Origin: Streptomyces iconiensis
GTDB lineage: Bacteria; Actinomycetota; Actinomycetes; Streptomycetales; Streptomycetaceae
Direction of reading: 5' to 3'
NCBI RefSeq assembly: GCF_028657195.3
Contig: NZ_JANCPR020000006.1
Span: 62,001-126,000 of the forward strand
DNA: 64,000 nucleotides
The notes under the pieces are model-generated. The model searched no databases. It was not told the origin of the DNA and saw only the letters and a program-made list of their open reading frames with translations. The position numbers and the translations under genes were made by a program. Below are positions 44,345 to 54,311 of the stretch, piece by piece (the first letter of the stretch is position 1; each line of letters opens with the position of its first letter).

Positions 44345-44439
44345 TCGGGAACGCGTGCCCCTACTAGGAACACGTGCCCGTACCGAGATCACGTGGCGAT
44401 ACCGATAGCACGTGACCGTACCGGGAACACGTGGCCACC
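44345..44439. repeat. Five-unit 19-bp array of CACGTG palindromes
   Basis: Five consecutive 19-base units (starts 44345, 44364, 44383, 44402, 44421) each centre on CACGTG, except the first which has CGCGTG. Flanking bases are similar, with a consensus near CCGGGAACACGTGCCCGTA. The array starts 45 bases beyond the DD-peptidase stop. The exact spacing, close to two helical turns, suits cooperative binding of a dimeric protein. Confidence 0.9.
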
Positions 44440-44483
44440 CAGCCACCCCCACGCAGCTACCCCCCACTGGCTGCCCGGCCGGG

Positions 44484-45413
44484 TCAGTCGTCGTGGGAGC
44501 CAGAAGGCAGTTCGCGGATGTCCAGGTCCTTGGCGTCGTCGGTGCCGAAGCCGTGGTCCAGCAGCTTCGCCGCGTCGTTGTACCGGTCCTTGCTGTCCAT
44601 CACCGTACCGACGACGGTCTTGCCGCCCCGGTTGGCCGCGAACACAAGGCACTTGCCTGCGCGGCTGGTGGTGCCGGTCTTGAGGCCGATGGCTCCGTCG
44701 TACGCGCCCAGTAGCCGGTTGGTGTTGGTCCAGGCGTAGGTGCGTGTGCGGCCGTTGGCGGCCGGGGCGTCGCCCTTGTACTTCTTGGTCTTGACGACCT
44801 TGCGGAAGGTGTCGTTCCTCATGGCGTGCCGGGCCAGCTTCGCCAGTTCGGTCGGTGTGGTGGCGTCCTTGCCGGAGCCGTCGAAGGTCTCGTACTTCGT
44901 CTTGCGGAGATGCAGTTCCTGGGCCTTCGCGTTCATCTTCGAGATGAACGACCGGACACGCTCGGCGAGGGTGTCGCCGGTACCGAAGGTGTCGGCCAGC
45001 GCGTAGGCCGCGTCGGCTCCAGAGGGCAGCAGGGACGCGTAGAGCAACTGGCGGACCGTGACCTTGTCCCCTGTCTGGAGGTCCGCCGTGCTGGCGTGGT
45101 GCTTGGTGACGTAGTTCCGGTACTGCTGCCGGACGGGAACCTTGCGCTCCAGGTCGACATTCTTGTTGTCGAGGACAACGGAGGCCACCATGATCTTCGT
45201 CGTGCTGGCCTGGGGGCGCACCGTATTGGCGTCCTTGGCGTAGAGCGAGTTGCCCTTCCCGTTGTCCAGCAGCGTGGCGCCCTTGGCCTCGACGGACGGC
45301 GGGGAGTCGCCGAACGGGACGGCCTGCGCGACTATCGCGGTGGCGGCGATCAGGACGCCGCCGGTGGCGAGGGCTGTGATGCCCTTGCGTCCGGTCAGGA
45401 TTCTGGCGTTCAT
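44484..45413 (-). CDS. K15-like DD-transpeptidase / D-Ala-D-Ala carboxypeptidase
   Basis: A 309-residue serine penicillin-binding protein. A signal segment (ITALATGGVLIAATAIVAQA) precedes a single peptidase domain with SxxK as STTK (70-73) and KTG (245-247). The second motif is SGA (131-133), where low-molecular-mass enzymes normally have SxN; the streptomycete K15 enzyme has SGC there. The surrounding sequence (GDKVTVRQLLYASLLPSGAD, AAYALADTFGTGDTLAERVR) closely follows the K15 type. It has no C-terminal anchor, so it is secreted or membrane-held by its N-terminus. It likely trims or crosslinks peptidoglycan. Confidence 0.92.
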   Translation of the reverse strand: MNARILTGRKGITALATGGVLIAATAIVAQAVPFGDSPPSVEAKGATLLDNGKGNSLYAKDANTVRPQASTTKIMVASVVLDNKNVDLERKVPVRQQYRNYVTKHHASTADLQTGDKVTVRQLLYASLLPSGADAAYALADTFGTGDTLAERVRSFISKMNAKAQELHLRKTKYETFDGSGKDATTPTELAKLARHAMRNDTFRKVVKTKKYKGDAPAANGRTRTYAWTNTNRLLGAYDGAIGLKTGTTSRAGKCLVFAANRGGKTVVGTVMDSKDRYNDAAKLLDHGFGTDDAKDLDIRELPSGSHDD

Positions 45414-46605
45414 GGCGAAAAACTCCGCATCTGCGGGATTGGTCGGTTGTGGGACTGAGCGCCGTGGATGCCGGTTGACTACTGGTACCGGCCTTCCGCG
45501 CCGGAACCAGGACCGTTCGCGGCTTCAGCACGTGTGGAGCCCGAGGGCTGCCGACACGTATTCGGGGCGCGATGGCTCTGCCGTGCAGCACCTGGAGCAC
45601 GACAGCTCCGGTGCGCTACGACGCTCGTATATGCCGCTCCCGTCCCTGGGCCTGGTGGATCCCGGTTGACCCCGGTGGACCTCGGTGGCCCCCTGAGGCC
45701 CTTTGGACCGGACCCCGTTGGACGAGGACCGCTACCAGGGGCCCGTTTACGGGGACCCGCTAGGAGGACTCGTTACGAGGAGCACTACGAGGACCACTAC
45801 GAGGACCGTTACGAGACACCGGTACGGCGGCGAACCCGTTCTGGCGTCTCGGTCCGCCGACCTGGTACGGGAGGGACGGCACCGGGTGGTGCTCGCGGGC
45901 CGGCGGCACGCCAAGTGGGCGCCGGCTCCGTGCGCGCGGCGAGGCAGAGCGGGGCCCAGGCAGCCCCCGTGAACCTCCCACGCATGCCTCTCCGTTCGGG
46001 TGAGGAGGGCGCGCGGTGAGCACGCATACCTCGGTCATCTCGGATGTGCCCGTACCGGCGCGACGGCGTTCGCGACTGCGGCGTCGAGGACGGTCGGACA
46101 ACGGGTTCGATGACGGACCCGGCGGAAAAGTTCACGGCTCTCCGGAAAAGTGCGAGCCCGCCCGACCGCCGCGAACTCATCGGACCGCGATCCCGTCCGA
46201 CTACGCGTCCGCCCGACCGTGAGCCCACCGGACCGACAGCCGCCCCAACGCTCCAGCCGCGCGGCCACCAGGCGGTACGGAACCAACTTCGGCGAACTAC
46301 TGGCACGCAAAGGCGCTTCGACCATCCAGTAGTGAGCGATTACCCGTCACCCCGAGCCGTCGAAGGCGAAGGGGCCTACGCCTACTCCCTCCGGGGTGCT
46401 AGCCGCATGGGCAATGGCGGCTGTGCGCGGCCATCGTGGCGGCAGAGGGTTCCTCGCCGAGCGGTGACGGCCCGGCCCACGCCACAGGCTCTACGCCGCA
46501 CGCGCACGCCCCGCACGGCCGAGAGCCGACTGCCACGTCAGGGGACCCACTGCCTCGTCAGGGAGCCGGAAGTCCACACGCAGGTTTTTCACGTTGGGGG
46601 AAACA
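45414..46605. other. Large gene-poor region
   Basis: In 1192 bases I find no reading frame with recognisable protein character. GAGGACCACTAC-type 12-bp units are repeated three or four times at 45774-45812. Small direct repeats of TACCAG and CCGGTGGACC occur near 45650-45745. The spacer upstream of both the DD-peptidase and the M20 hydrolase may hold their promoters. Confidence 0.5.
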
Positions 46606-48102
46606 GTGAAGCAACCCATGGAACACGCTCTCGCCCGCCGCACCATGCTCGCCGGCACAGCAGCAGCCGGAGCGGCGGGCCTCGTAGGGGGAACAGCGGA
46701 CAGGGCCGCCGCCTACGGGGAGAGGCGGCTGGCTGTGCAAAGCGCGGCGGGACAAGAGGCAGCGGGGCAAGGGACAGCGAGGCAGGGAAGAGCGGAGCAA
46801 GGAGCAGCGGGGCAAGGGACAGCGGAGCAAGGAGCAGCCGAGCAAGCGGCAGCAGAACAAGGCCCGTTGGCCCGGAGCGCGGTGGACACACAGACCGCGC
46901 ACCTGGAACGCGCGCTGATCGCCCTGCGGCGTGACCTCCACCGGCACCCCGAGGCGCCGGGCCAGGAACGGCGTACCGCACGCGCGGTGGCCCGGGAACT
47001 GCGAAAGGCCGGGCTGGCCGTCACCACCGGAATAGGCGGCCACGGCGTCGTCGGCGTCCTACGGGGCGCGCATCCGGGCCGGACCGTCGCTTACCGGGCC
47101 GACATGGACGCGGTGCCGGGCCGCGACATCGTGGGAGGCGGCGCTGCGCCCGCTCATGTCTGCGGGCACGACATCCACACCACGGTGGCCATCGGCATCG
47201 CCCTGGTCCTGGCGCGGCTGCGGCAACACCTGAGCGGAACGGTGGTGTTCCTCTTCCAGCCGGCCGAGGAGGCACTGACCGGTGCGCGCGCGATGCTGGA
47301 AAGGCGCGTGCTGGACCGCACCCGCTTCCACGCCCGCGTCGAGGAGATCCACGCGCTGCACTGCGGCCCGTTCCCGCTCGGGCAGTTCGCCGTGACCCCC
47401 GGCTACGGGCTGCCGGGGCAGGACCGTCCGGAAGTGGCACTGTCGGGTACGGACGCGCCCGAAGCGGCGCGGCGACTGGCCGCCGACATCGGCGCGCTCG
47501 CCACGGTGACACCGCCGCAGCAGCCCGCCGACCTGGAGCGGATGGTCGCCGATGTGCAGACGCCCAACGGGCCGCTGGCCCGGTTCGTGGCCGCTCGGGC
47601 CAGGGTCCAGGAGGCTGCTGACGGCGTCGACGGTGCGGCCAAGGTGGAGGTGGCCTCCCGCTGCTGGCCGGAGGAGCGCTACGTGGAGGTACGCGAGGAC
47701 ATCCGCCGCCTCGCCAAGTCGTACGCCGGGGCCAGGGTGAGCTTCCCCCGCGAGCCCTTCCCCGCCATGGTCTGCCCCGAACAGGACGCGCGCAGGCTCG
47801 CCCGCCATCTGCGCCACACGCTCGGCCGCGACGCGACCACTCGCCTGCATGCCGCCTTCCCGTTCAACGGGGACGACTTCGCTCTCTACTTGGACCGCGT
47901 GCCTGGCACCTACACCTTCCTGGGAGTCCGCACCCCCGAAGCGCCCATCACCACCAGCTATCCGCACTACCCCGACTTCACCCCGGACGAGCGCGCCATC
48001 GGCCTCGGCGTACGAGCGATGGCCGGCTGGCTCGCCACCCGCACCCATGGCACCCACCACCTGTCCCACGGCCACGCCCACACTTTCCGCACAGGGGAGT
48101 GA
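46606..48102 (+). CDS. Exported M20-family amidohydrolase
   Basis: A 498-residue zinc peptidase/amidohydrolase. The N-terminus has a Tat-like signal (LARRTMLAGTAAAGAAGLVG). Then come about 45 residues of Ala/Gly/Gln/Glu repeats (near 45-85), and the M20D catalytic domain: LRRDLHRHPEAPGQERRTAR, VAYRADMDAVPG with the bridging Asp, HVCGHDIHTTVAI, and LFQPAEEALTGA with the catalytic Glu pair. The ending YPHYPDFTPDERAIGLGVRA is typical. GTG 46606 sits after GGGGG. Relatives cleave hippurate, IAA-amino acids or acyl amino acids. Confidence 0.9.
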   Translation: MKQPMEHALARRTMLAGTAAAGAAGLVGGTADRAAAYGERRLAVQSAAGQEAAGQGTARQGRAEQGAAGQGTAEQGAAEQAAAEQGPLARSAVDTQTAHLERALIALRRDLHRHPEAPGQERRTARAVARELRKAGLAVTTGIGGHGVVGVLRGAHPGRTVAYRADMDAVPGRDIVGGGAAPAHVCGHDIHTTVAIGIALVLARLRQHLSGTVVFLFQPAEEALTGARAMLERRVLDRTRFHARVEEIHALHCGPFPLGQFAVTPGYGLPGQDRPEVALSGTDAPEAARRLAADIGALATVTPPQQPADLERMVADVQTPNGPLARFVAARARVQEAADGVDGAAKVEVASRCWPEERYVEVREDIRRLAKSYAGARVSFPREPFPAMVCPEQDARRLARHLRHTLGRDATTRLHAAFPFNGDDFALYLDRVPGTYTFLGVRTPEAPITTSYPHYPDFTPDERAIGLGVRAMAGWLATRTHGTHHLSHGHAHTFRTGE

Positions 48103-48613
48103 CGAATTCCAGCCGCCGGGTCACCACCGCTCTTCCATCGCCCCCGTTCAGAAGAAGACAACACGATGTAGCCCGGAAGCCCGGAAGCCCGGAGTCTCCG
48201 AAGCCCAGTGAAGAGAACGGTGAAGAGAAAAGCGCCCCGCACGCACGACCAGCCCGATGCGCGACTTGCTCAGTACCCCGGACCGGCTCCTTGTGCCCCG
48301 GACCGGCTCCTTGTGCCCCGGACCGGTTCCCTCCCTCCGGACCGACGAACTCCCAGTTCCTGCGGCACCCGCACGCCGCCCGGTGGAGGCGTACCGCACC
48401 GTTCTCTATCTCTGGTTGCAGGAAGTGTTCGTCCCAGAGCCTGAGGACCACGCACTCCGGCGGCCATAGGCTCGATTACGTCGATGAACGCATCGGCAAC
48501 CGGTTGTTCCCGGTCCTTTTGTTCAGCACTCAACGCTTTCTTCGCGTTTCCCGGGAACACCGCACCGGCGCCATTCACGCATTCCGGATCACGTTTCTGA
48601 GGAGAGAATTCCC
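48103..48613. other. Spacer with 20-bp tandem repeat
   Basis: There is no gene in 511 bases. CCCCGGACCGGCTCCTTGTG at 48276-48295 is repeated exactly at 48296-48315 and partly from 48316. Purine-rich GCCCGGAAGC repeats lie at 48172-48195. The last 100 bases become AT-richer and probably hold the DUF5707 promoter. Confidence 0.6.
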
Positions 48614-49063
48614 ATGTCCAAGCGCATCGTTGTTCCGTCACTCATTGGTGCCGTCGTTATTGGCGGCCTTGCGATCGGTGGCGTCGCATCAGCCACCGCG
48701 TCCAGCGAACCGACCATCGAGAACGGCTCGGCCCGCTATGCCGCCCCGACCGCCGACACCGACGGCTCGCTCACCTACACGGCGAAGGTGACCGACGACT
48801 CGGGGATCCGGAACCTCAAGGTCCTGGCCTGGCCGAAGAGTTCGGACCTCAAGCCCACCGCCAAGGAAATGGCGACCGCCGAACGCGCCACCTGCAAGAA
48901 GTCCACGACGGAGACCTCCGAGTGCACCTACACCCTGAAGGTCACCCCGAAGGAAGCCGCCGACCTGCCCAAGGGCACCTGGCACATCTCCGCACTGGCG
49001 ACCGCGAAGGACGGCGACACGGCCTTCGCCCCCGACGCCGCGACCTTCACCGTCACCCGCTGA
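48614..49063 (+). CDS. DUF5707 secreted protein
   Basis: A 149-residue protein with a signal peptide (VVPSLIGAVVIGGLAIGGVA, cleavage near ASA) and a small beta-rich domain (DGSLTYTAKVTDDSGIRNLK, SECTYTLKVTPKEAADLPKG, TWHISALATAKDGDTAF). Two cysteines (ERATCKKSTTETSEC) are placed to form one disulfide. This is the DUF5707 pattern of streptomycete extracellular proteins with Ig-like character. ATG 48614 follows GAGGAG. Function unknown. Confidence 0.85.
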   Translation: MSKRIVVPSLIGAVVIGGLAIGGVASATASSEPTIENGSARYAAPTADTDGSLTYTAKVTDDSGIRNLKVLAWPKSSDLKPTAKEMATAERATCKKSTTETSECTYTLKVTPKEAADLPKGTWHISALATAKDGDTAFAPDAATFTVTR

Positions 49064-49532
49064 CCCCTCCGGGCCCCCACCAGAAGCCGCGAGGGCGCGA
49101 GGGCACCCCGGAGCCCACCCACCTGGAACGCGCCCCGGTAGGCGTTCGCTGAGAGCGAACCCCGCAGTTGCGAGGGCCCTCGCAACTGCGTGAGGCCCGC
49201 CAACTACGGGGCCCGCAACTACGTGGGGCCCCACCCCCGAAGCGATGGGGTCCCGCGCTGAGCCCGCTGAACCCGCTGAGGCAGAGCGGGGCAGAGGACG
49301 CGGGCTTCGAACTCGCGAGAGGGCTGCCCACCCTTCGTCCGGGAAGCCGGTGGTGTGCTCGTTCCTCTCGGCCAGCAGGCGGGCGATCGGCGCCAGCGGC
49401 GTCGTACCGGCCGGCGCGGGCCCGGCGTCCGTCACTTCGGCGGGACCCAACGCGGCAGCGGGCGGGTCACCAAGTCCTGCGCGGCAGGGCGCAGAACACC
49501 AACGCGTCGCCGCGTGCAAGCGGATGGCGCGG
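49064..49532. other. Spacer containing a decayed tRNA-Ser 3' half
   Basis: This 469-base spacer contains no gene. At about 49221-49325 the minus strand reads a T-arm-like CGAGTTCGAAGCCCGCG followed by TCCTC and then a terminator-like hairpin, in the same order as at the intact tRNA-Ser gene (51561-51655). Confidence 0.55.
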
Positions 49533-49900
49533 TCACTTCGAGATGGTCGGCTCGATCCAGTCGCGGTGGGCGGTCAGGTCGGTGTAGATGCCGGGGCCGG
49601 TGGCGCACTTCGGATCGGCGTCGCCGTCGCGCTGGTGGCCCCGATCAGTTCCCACTGCCCGGGACGGCCCTTGATCTGCGGCCCGCCCGAGTCGAGGACG
49701 CACGCCATCGCGTTCTTGGTGGGGCTGTCGGTGCACAGCTCGTTGTCCGCGTCGTAGTTCTCGCTGCATCGGCCGTCAGGGACGATCCTGGTGTCCAGTT
49801 CCTGCAGGCGGACCGGCGGGTTTGGGCACTCGCTGCCGCCCTCGCAGGTCATTCCCCAGCCGAGGATCCGAGTGTCGGTGCCCGTCGGCGCGGAACACCA
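49533..49900 (-). pseudogene. Trypsin-like serine protease fragment, truncated and frameshifted
   Basis: The minus strand encodes the C-terminal half of an S1 protease: ILGWGMTCEGGSECPNPPVR, LQELDTRIVPDGRCSENYDA, and CVLDSGGPQIKGRPGQWELI with the serine in D-S-G-G-P (the usual preceding Gly is Leu). The frame then shifts near 49640 and continues DADPKCATGPGIYTDLTAHR, ending WIEPTISK. The N-terminal half with His and Asp, and the signal peptide, are missing. Both truncation and frameshift argue for a dead gene. Confidence 0.8.
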
Positions 49901-50018
49901 GCAACCCCTTCGCGCGGCACGGAACACCAGCAAAAGCGCCCCCAGCAGCCGCAGCCGCGCTGCCGCCCCAGCCGCAGCCCCGGAGCGGCGTGTTGTTCCT
50001 GGTCGGCCCCGACCGCGG

Positions 50019-50058
50019 CACGCGTCGGCACGCGTCGGCACGCGTTGGCACGCGTGTC
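50019..50058. repeat. 10-bp tandem repeat with ACGCGT cores
   Basis: GGCACGCGTC is repeated four times (last units GGCACGCGTT and GGCACGCGTG) about 200 bases upstream of the aminopeptidase gene. It may be a spacer repeat or a binding array. Confidence 0.85.
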
Positions 50059-50113
50059 GGAGCGGCCCGCGCCGGCGGAAGTCCGGTGCCCCGCGTTCAC
50101 AGAAGGCCGGTAA

Positions 50114-51277
<1,164 letters not shown>

Positions 51278-51560
51278 AGGCAGGAGCAGGAGCAGCAGCA
51301 GGCGCACGCAGGCCGGAGAAGGCCGCACCGCACCGGCCTCGTGCGCATGCCCAGCGGCGCGCTCGCTCCTCGCGAACCATGAACTGACCGCTGCCGCACA
51401 GACCCCTGCGACCATCGAACGATCTTCAGGACCGAGCCCCCCGGGCCAGTTCACCGAGCGGCCAAAGCCTGATCACCCCACCGCTCCCGGAAGCCCCCCG
51501 AAGCTGAGGCGCCAACTGCGACCAAGACCGCACCAGGAACTCAAGACCGCACCAGAAACT
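51278..51560. other. Spacer between aminopeptidase and tRNA-Ser terminator
   Basis: No gene is seen. CAGGAGCAGGAGCAGCAGCAGG lies directly after the aminopeptidase stop as a short microsatellite. ACCGCACCAG is repeated at about 51527 and 51546 before the terminator. Confidence 0.5.
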
Positions 51561-51598
51561 ACGTAGGGCCCCACCGCCGGAGCGGTGGGGCCCTACGT
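51561..51598 (-). terminator. Terminator of tRNA-Ser, 17-bp stem
   Basis: A perfect 17-base-pair stem (ACGTAGGGCCCCACCGC and its complement) with loop CGGA lies 20 bases downstream of the tRNA-Ser 3' end on the minus strand. Similar hairpins occur at 44179 and, degraded, at 49221. Confidence 0.85.
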
Positions 51599-51617
51599 TC
51601 AGCCCGGTGAGGCTGGG

Positions 51618-51702
51618 CGGAGGATACGAGATTCGAACTCGTGAGGGGTTGCCCCCAACACGCTTTCCAAGCGTGCGCCCTAGGCCACTAGGCGAATCCT
51701 CC
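51618..51702 (-). tRNA. tRNA-Ser(GGA)
   Basis: The minus strand folds as a class II tRNA. The acceptor stem GGAGGAT pairs with ATCCTCC, followed by discriminator G. The D arm is CGCCTAGTGGCCTAGGGCG. The anticodon stem is CACGC/GCGTG with loop TTGGAAA, giving anticodon GGA (serine UCC/UCU). A long variable arm TTGGGGGCAACCCCTC is typical of serine tRNA, and the T arm is ACGAGTTCGAATCTCGT. CCA is not encoded. Confidence 0.97.
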
Positions 51703-51772
51703 GCCGCAAACTGTACAAGACTCCGAGGACTGCTCGCGAACTCGTATCCGCTGCTGGGGATCGGGTACTGTG

Positions 51773-51868
51773 GGCGCAGCCCCTCACGTGGCGCTATCTG
51801 ACTGAACTCCCCCAGGGCCGGAAGGCAGCAAGGGTAGGTTGGCTCTGGCGGGTGCGTGAGGGGCGTTT
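51773..51868 (+). ncRNA. ffs: Bacterial small signal recognition particle RNA
   Basis: CCCCTCACG near the start pairs with CGTGAGGGG near the end to form the long stem. Between them lies the conserved apical domain CCGGAAGGCAGCAAGGGTAG, with the tetraloop and asymmetric loop bound by Ffh. The RNA targets membrane and secreted proteins with Ffh and FtsY. It lies directly upstream of dnaX, as in other actinomycetes. Confidence 0.95.
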
Positions 51869-51914
51869 GTGTGAGCGGGGCCACTTGTCACCCATGGCCT
51901 ATATCGTCGGGGGT

Positions 51915-54311
51915 GTGTCGTCCCTCGCCCTGTACCGCCGCTATCGCCCCGAGACCTTCGCCGAGGTCATCGGGCAAGAGCATGTGACCGATCCCTTGCA
52001 GCAGGCGCTGCGCAACAACCGCGTCAACCACGCGTATCTATTCAGTGGGCCGCGCGGCTGCGGAAAGACGACCAGCGCGCGCATCCTGGCCCGTTGTCTC
52101 AACTGTGAGCAGGGGCCGACGCCCACGCCGTGCGGTGAGTGCCAGTCGTGCCGTGACCTGGCGCGCAACGGGCCCGGGTCGATCGACGTGATCGAGATCG
52201 ACGCCGCCTCGCACGGTGGTGTGGACGATGCGCGGGAGTTGAGGGAGAAGGCGTTCTTCGGACCGGCCTCCAGCCGGTACAAGATCTACATCGTCGACGA
52301 GGCGCACATGGTCACCCCGGCGGGGTTCAACGCCCTGCTGAAGGTGGTCGAAGAGCCGCCCGAGCATCTGAAGTTCATCTTCGCGACGACCGAGCCCGAG
52401 AAGGTCATCGGGACCATCCGGTCGCGCACCCACCACTATCCGTTCCGGCTCGTGCCGCCCGGGACGCTCCGTGACCACTTGGCCGAGGTGTGTGAGCGCG
52501 AGGCCATTCCCGTCGAGGACACGGTGCTGCCGCTGGCCGTAAGGGCCGGTGCGGGTTCCGTACGGGATTCGATGTCGGTGATGGACCAGTTGCTCGCCGG
52601 CGCCGGTGAGAACGGTGTGACATATGGCATGGCCACCGCGCTGCTCGGCTATACGGACAGCGCGCTGCTGGACGATGTCGTGGACGCGTTCGCCGCGGGG
52701 GACGGTGCGCGCGCGTTCGAGATCGTGGACCGGGTCATCGAGGGCGGGCACGATCCGCGCCGCTTCGTCACCGACCTGCTGGAGCGGCTGCGGGACCTGG
52801 TGATCCTGGCGGCCGTTCCCGACGCGGTGGAGAAGACGCTGATCGACGCTCCCGACGACGTGCTGGAGCGCATGCGCGCGCAGGCATCCGTCTTCGGCGC
52901 CGCCGAATTGAGCCGCGCCGCCGACCTGGTGAACACCGGCCTGACCGAGATGCGCGGCGCGACCTCGCCGCGGCTCCAACTGGAGCTGATCTGCGCACGG
53001 GTGCTGCTGCCGGCGACGTACGGCGACGAACGGTCCGTGCAGGCGCGGCTCGACCGGCTGGAACGGGGCGTCGCGCTGGGCGCCGCCATGGGGGCGTCCA
53101 GCGGCGTTCCCGGCCCCGGAGGGGCTGTTCCCGGTGCTGCTCCCGGCGGTGTGCCCGGGACCGGTGCGGGCCCTGTGGGTGGTGGCGACTCCGCCCCGGC
53201 CCCCACCGCTCCGCCTGCCACCGCAACAGCCCCCGCGCCCGCGTCTGGCCCCCCACCCGCGGCTCCGCCCGCGCCCGGCCCGGCCACCGAACCACCCGCA
53301 GCCGCAGCGCCCCAGGCGTCCGAGCAATACGGAGCGCCCGACCAGTACGGAGCCCCCGACCAGTACGCATCGCCGTCCGCGGCGGCCCCGGCTCCCGACC
53401 CCACGCCCGCGCCCGCCGAGCCCGAGCGGCGTCCCGGCGCCTGGCCCGGGGCCACGGCTCCCGGCACGGGCGGTGCTCCCGGTGCGGGGTCCGGCGCAGG
53501 GCCGGGCGCGGACGCGGGTGCCGAGGCGCCCCGCCGCCCGGGGGCATGGCCGGGCGCTGCCGAGGCGCCGGCCCCGTCGTCGCCTCCGGCGGCGCCCACG
53601 GCACCGGCTCAGGCGGCACCCACGGCACCGGCCGCTTCCGCGGCCCAGGCTCCCGCTCCGGCGGCCCCTGCCGCCGCGGCCGGTGGCGGTGGCGACCCCG
53701 CGCAGATTCGCCAGATGTGGCCGCAGATCCTGGAGGCGGTCAAGAACCGTCGCCGCTTCACCTGGATCCTGCTCAGTCAGAACGCGCAGATCGTCGGCTT
53801 CGACGGCACCACGCTCCAGGTCGGCTTCCCGAACGCGGGTGCGCGTGACAGCTTCGCGAACGGCGGCAGCGACGAGGTACTGCGTCAGGCGCTCAACGAC
53901 GCGCTGGGGGTTCAGTGGAAGGTCGAGGCGATCGTCGATCCCTCTGGCGGTGGTTCCGGGGGCCCTAGCGGGCCCGGGGCCGGCGGCGGCTCCGGGGCAG
54001 GAACCGGAGGGTCGGCCCGGAGCGCGGCGACAGCGCCCGCACCGGCGCAGCCCCAGCAGCCTCAGCCGCCCCAGCAGTGGTCGGCGCCCGCCGCACCGGC
54101 GCCCCAGGCGCCGGCACCGGAAGCCGCAGCGCCGCCTCCCCGGGCCGCGCCTCCCGAGCCTCCGGCTCCGGCCGCTCCGCCGCCGCCCGAGCCGGAGGAG
54201 GACATGCCGGCCGAGGACGACCCCGACCTCGACGAGTCCGCCCTTTCCGGCCACGATCTGATCGTTCGCGAACTGGGGGCGACGGTCATAGAGGAAATCC
54301 CGCACCAGTAG
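51915..54311 (+). CDS. dnaX: DNA polymerase III subunit gamma/tau
   Basis: A 798-residue clamp-loader ATPase. Domain I has Walker A SGPRGCGKTT (44-53), a zinc module with Cys 61, 64, 73, 76 and 79, and Walker B with YIVDEAHM. The DIII collar continues to about 370. Residues 400-610 are a long Ala/Pro/Gly linker. The C-terminal domain (about 615-680; IRQMWPQILEAVKNRRRFTW, LQVGFPNAGARDSFANGGS) would bind the polymerase and helicase, so this is a tau-type protein. GTG 51915 gives the family N-terminus SSLALYRRYRPETF; upstream ATG 51894 is less likely. The stop lies in a 27-bp repeat array. Confidence 0.97.
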   Translation: MSSLALYRRYRPETFAEVIGQEHVTDPLQQALRNNRVNHAYLFSGPRGCGKTTSARILARCLNCEQGPTPTPCGECQSCRDLARNGPGSIDVIEIDAASHGGVDDARELREKAFFGPASSRYKIYIVDEAHMVTPAGFNALLKVVEEPPEHLKFIFATTEPEKVIGTIRSRTHHYPFRLVPPGTLRDHLAEVCEREAIPVEDTVLPLAVRAGAGSVRDSMSVMDQLLAGAGENGVTYGMATALLGYTDSALLDDVVDAFAAGDGARAFEIVDRVIEGGHDPRRFVTDLLERLRDLVILAAVPDAVEKTLIDAPDDVLERMRAQASVFGAAELSRAADLVNTGLTEMRGATSPRLQLELICARVLLPATYGDERSVQARLDRLERGVALGAAMGASSGVPGPGGAVPGAAPGGVPGTGAGPVGGGDSAPAPTAPPATATAPAPASGPPPAAPPAPGPATEPPAAAAPQASEQYGAPDQYGAPDQYASPSAAAPAPDPTPAPAEPERRPGAWPGATAPGTGGAPGAGSGAGPGADAGAEAPRRPGAWPGAAEAPAPSSPPAAPTAPAQAAPTAPAASAAQAPAPAAPAAAAGGGGDPAQIRQMWPQILEAVKNRRRFTWILLSQNAQIVGFDGTTLQVGFPNAGARDSFANGGSDEVLRQALNDALGVQWKVEAIVDPSGGGSGGPSGPGAGGGSGAGTGGSARSAATAPAPAQPQQPQPPQQWSAPAAPAPQAPAPEAAAPPPRAAPPEPPAPAAPPPPEPEEDMPAEDDPDLDESALSGHDLIVRELGATVIEEIPHQ

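Larger units (their letters stand above)
43697..44483. other. Spacer with repeats and a strong hairpin
   Basis: No gene is supported in 787 bases. From 43795 to 43920 are GGTCGGTGCTCGCCCC-type direct repeats and a GGCCCCGGCC-rich tract. CCAGTAG occurs repeatedly at 44100-44175. A hairpin lies at 44179-44206, and a regular 19-bp array at 44345-44439. Confidence 0.6.

Noticed and set aside
44345..44439. Possible CRISPR array (19-bp units)
   Set aside because: Units abut without variable spacers, and no cas genes are present.
45468..46019. Open frames in the 45.4-46.6 kb gap
   Set aside because: They consist of Arg/Thr/Tyr/Pro-rich repeat translation without family features or convincing start sites.
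51915..54311. Programmed frameshift in dnaX giving a short gamma form
   Set aside because: No A-rich slippery sequence followed by a stem was found at the expected position; only tau-type product is supported.
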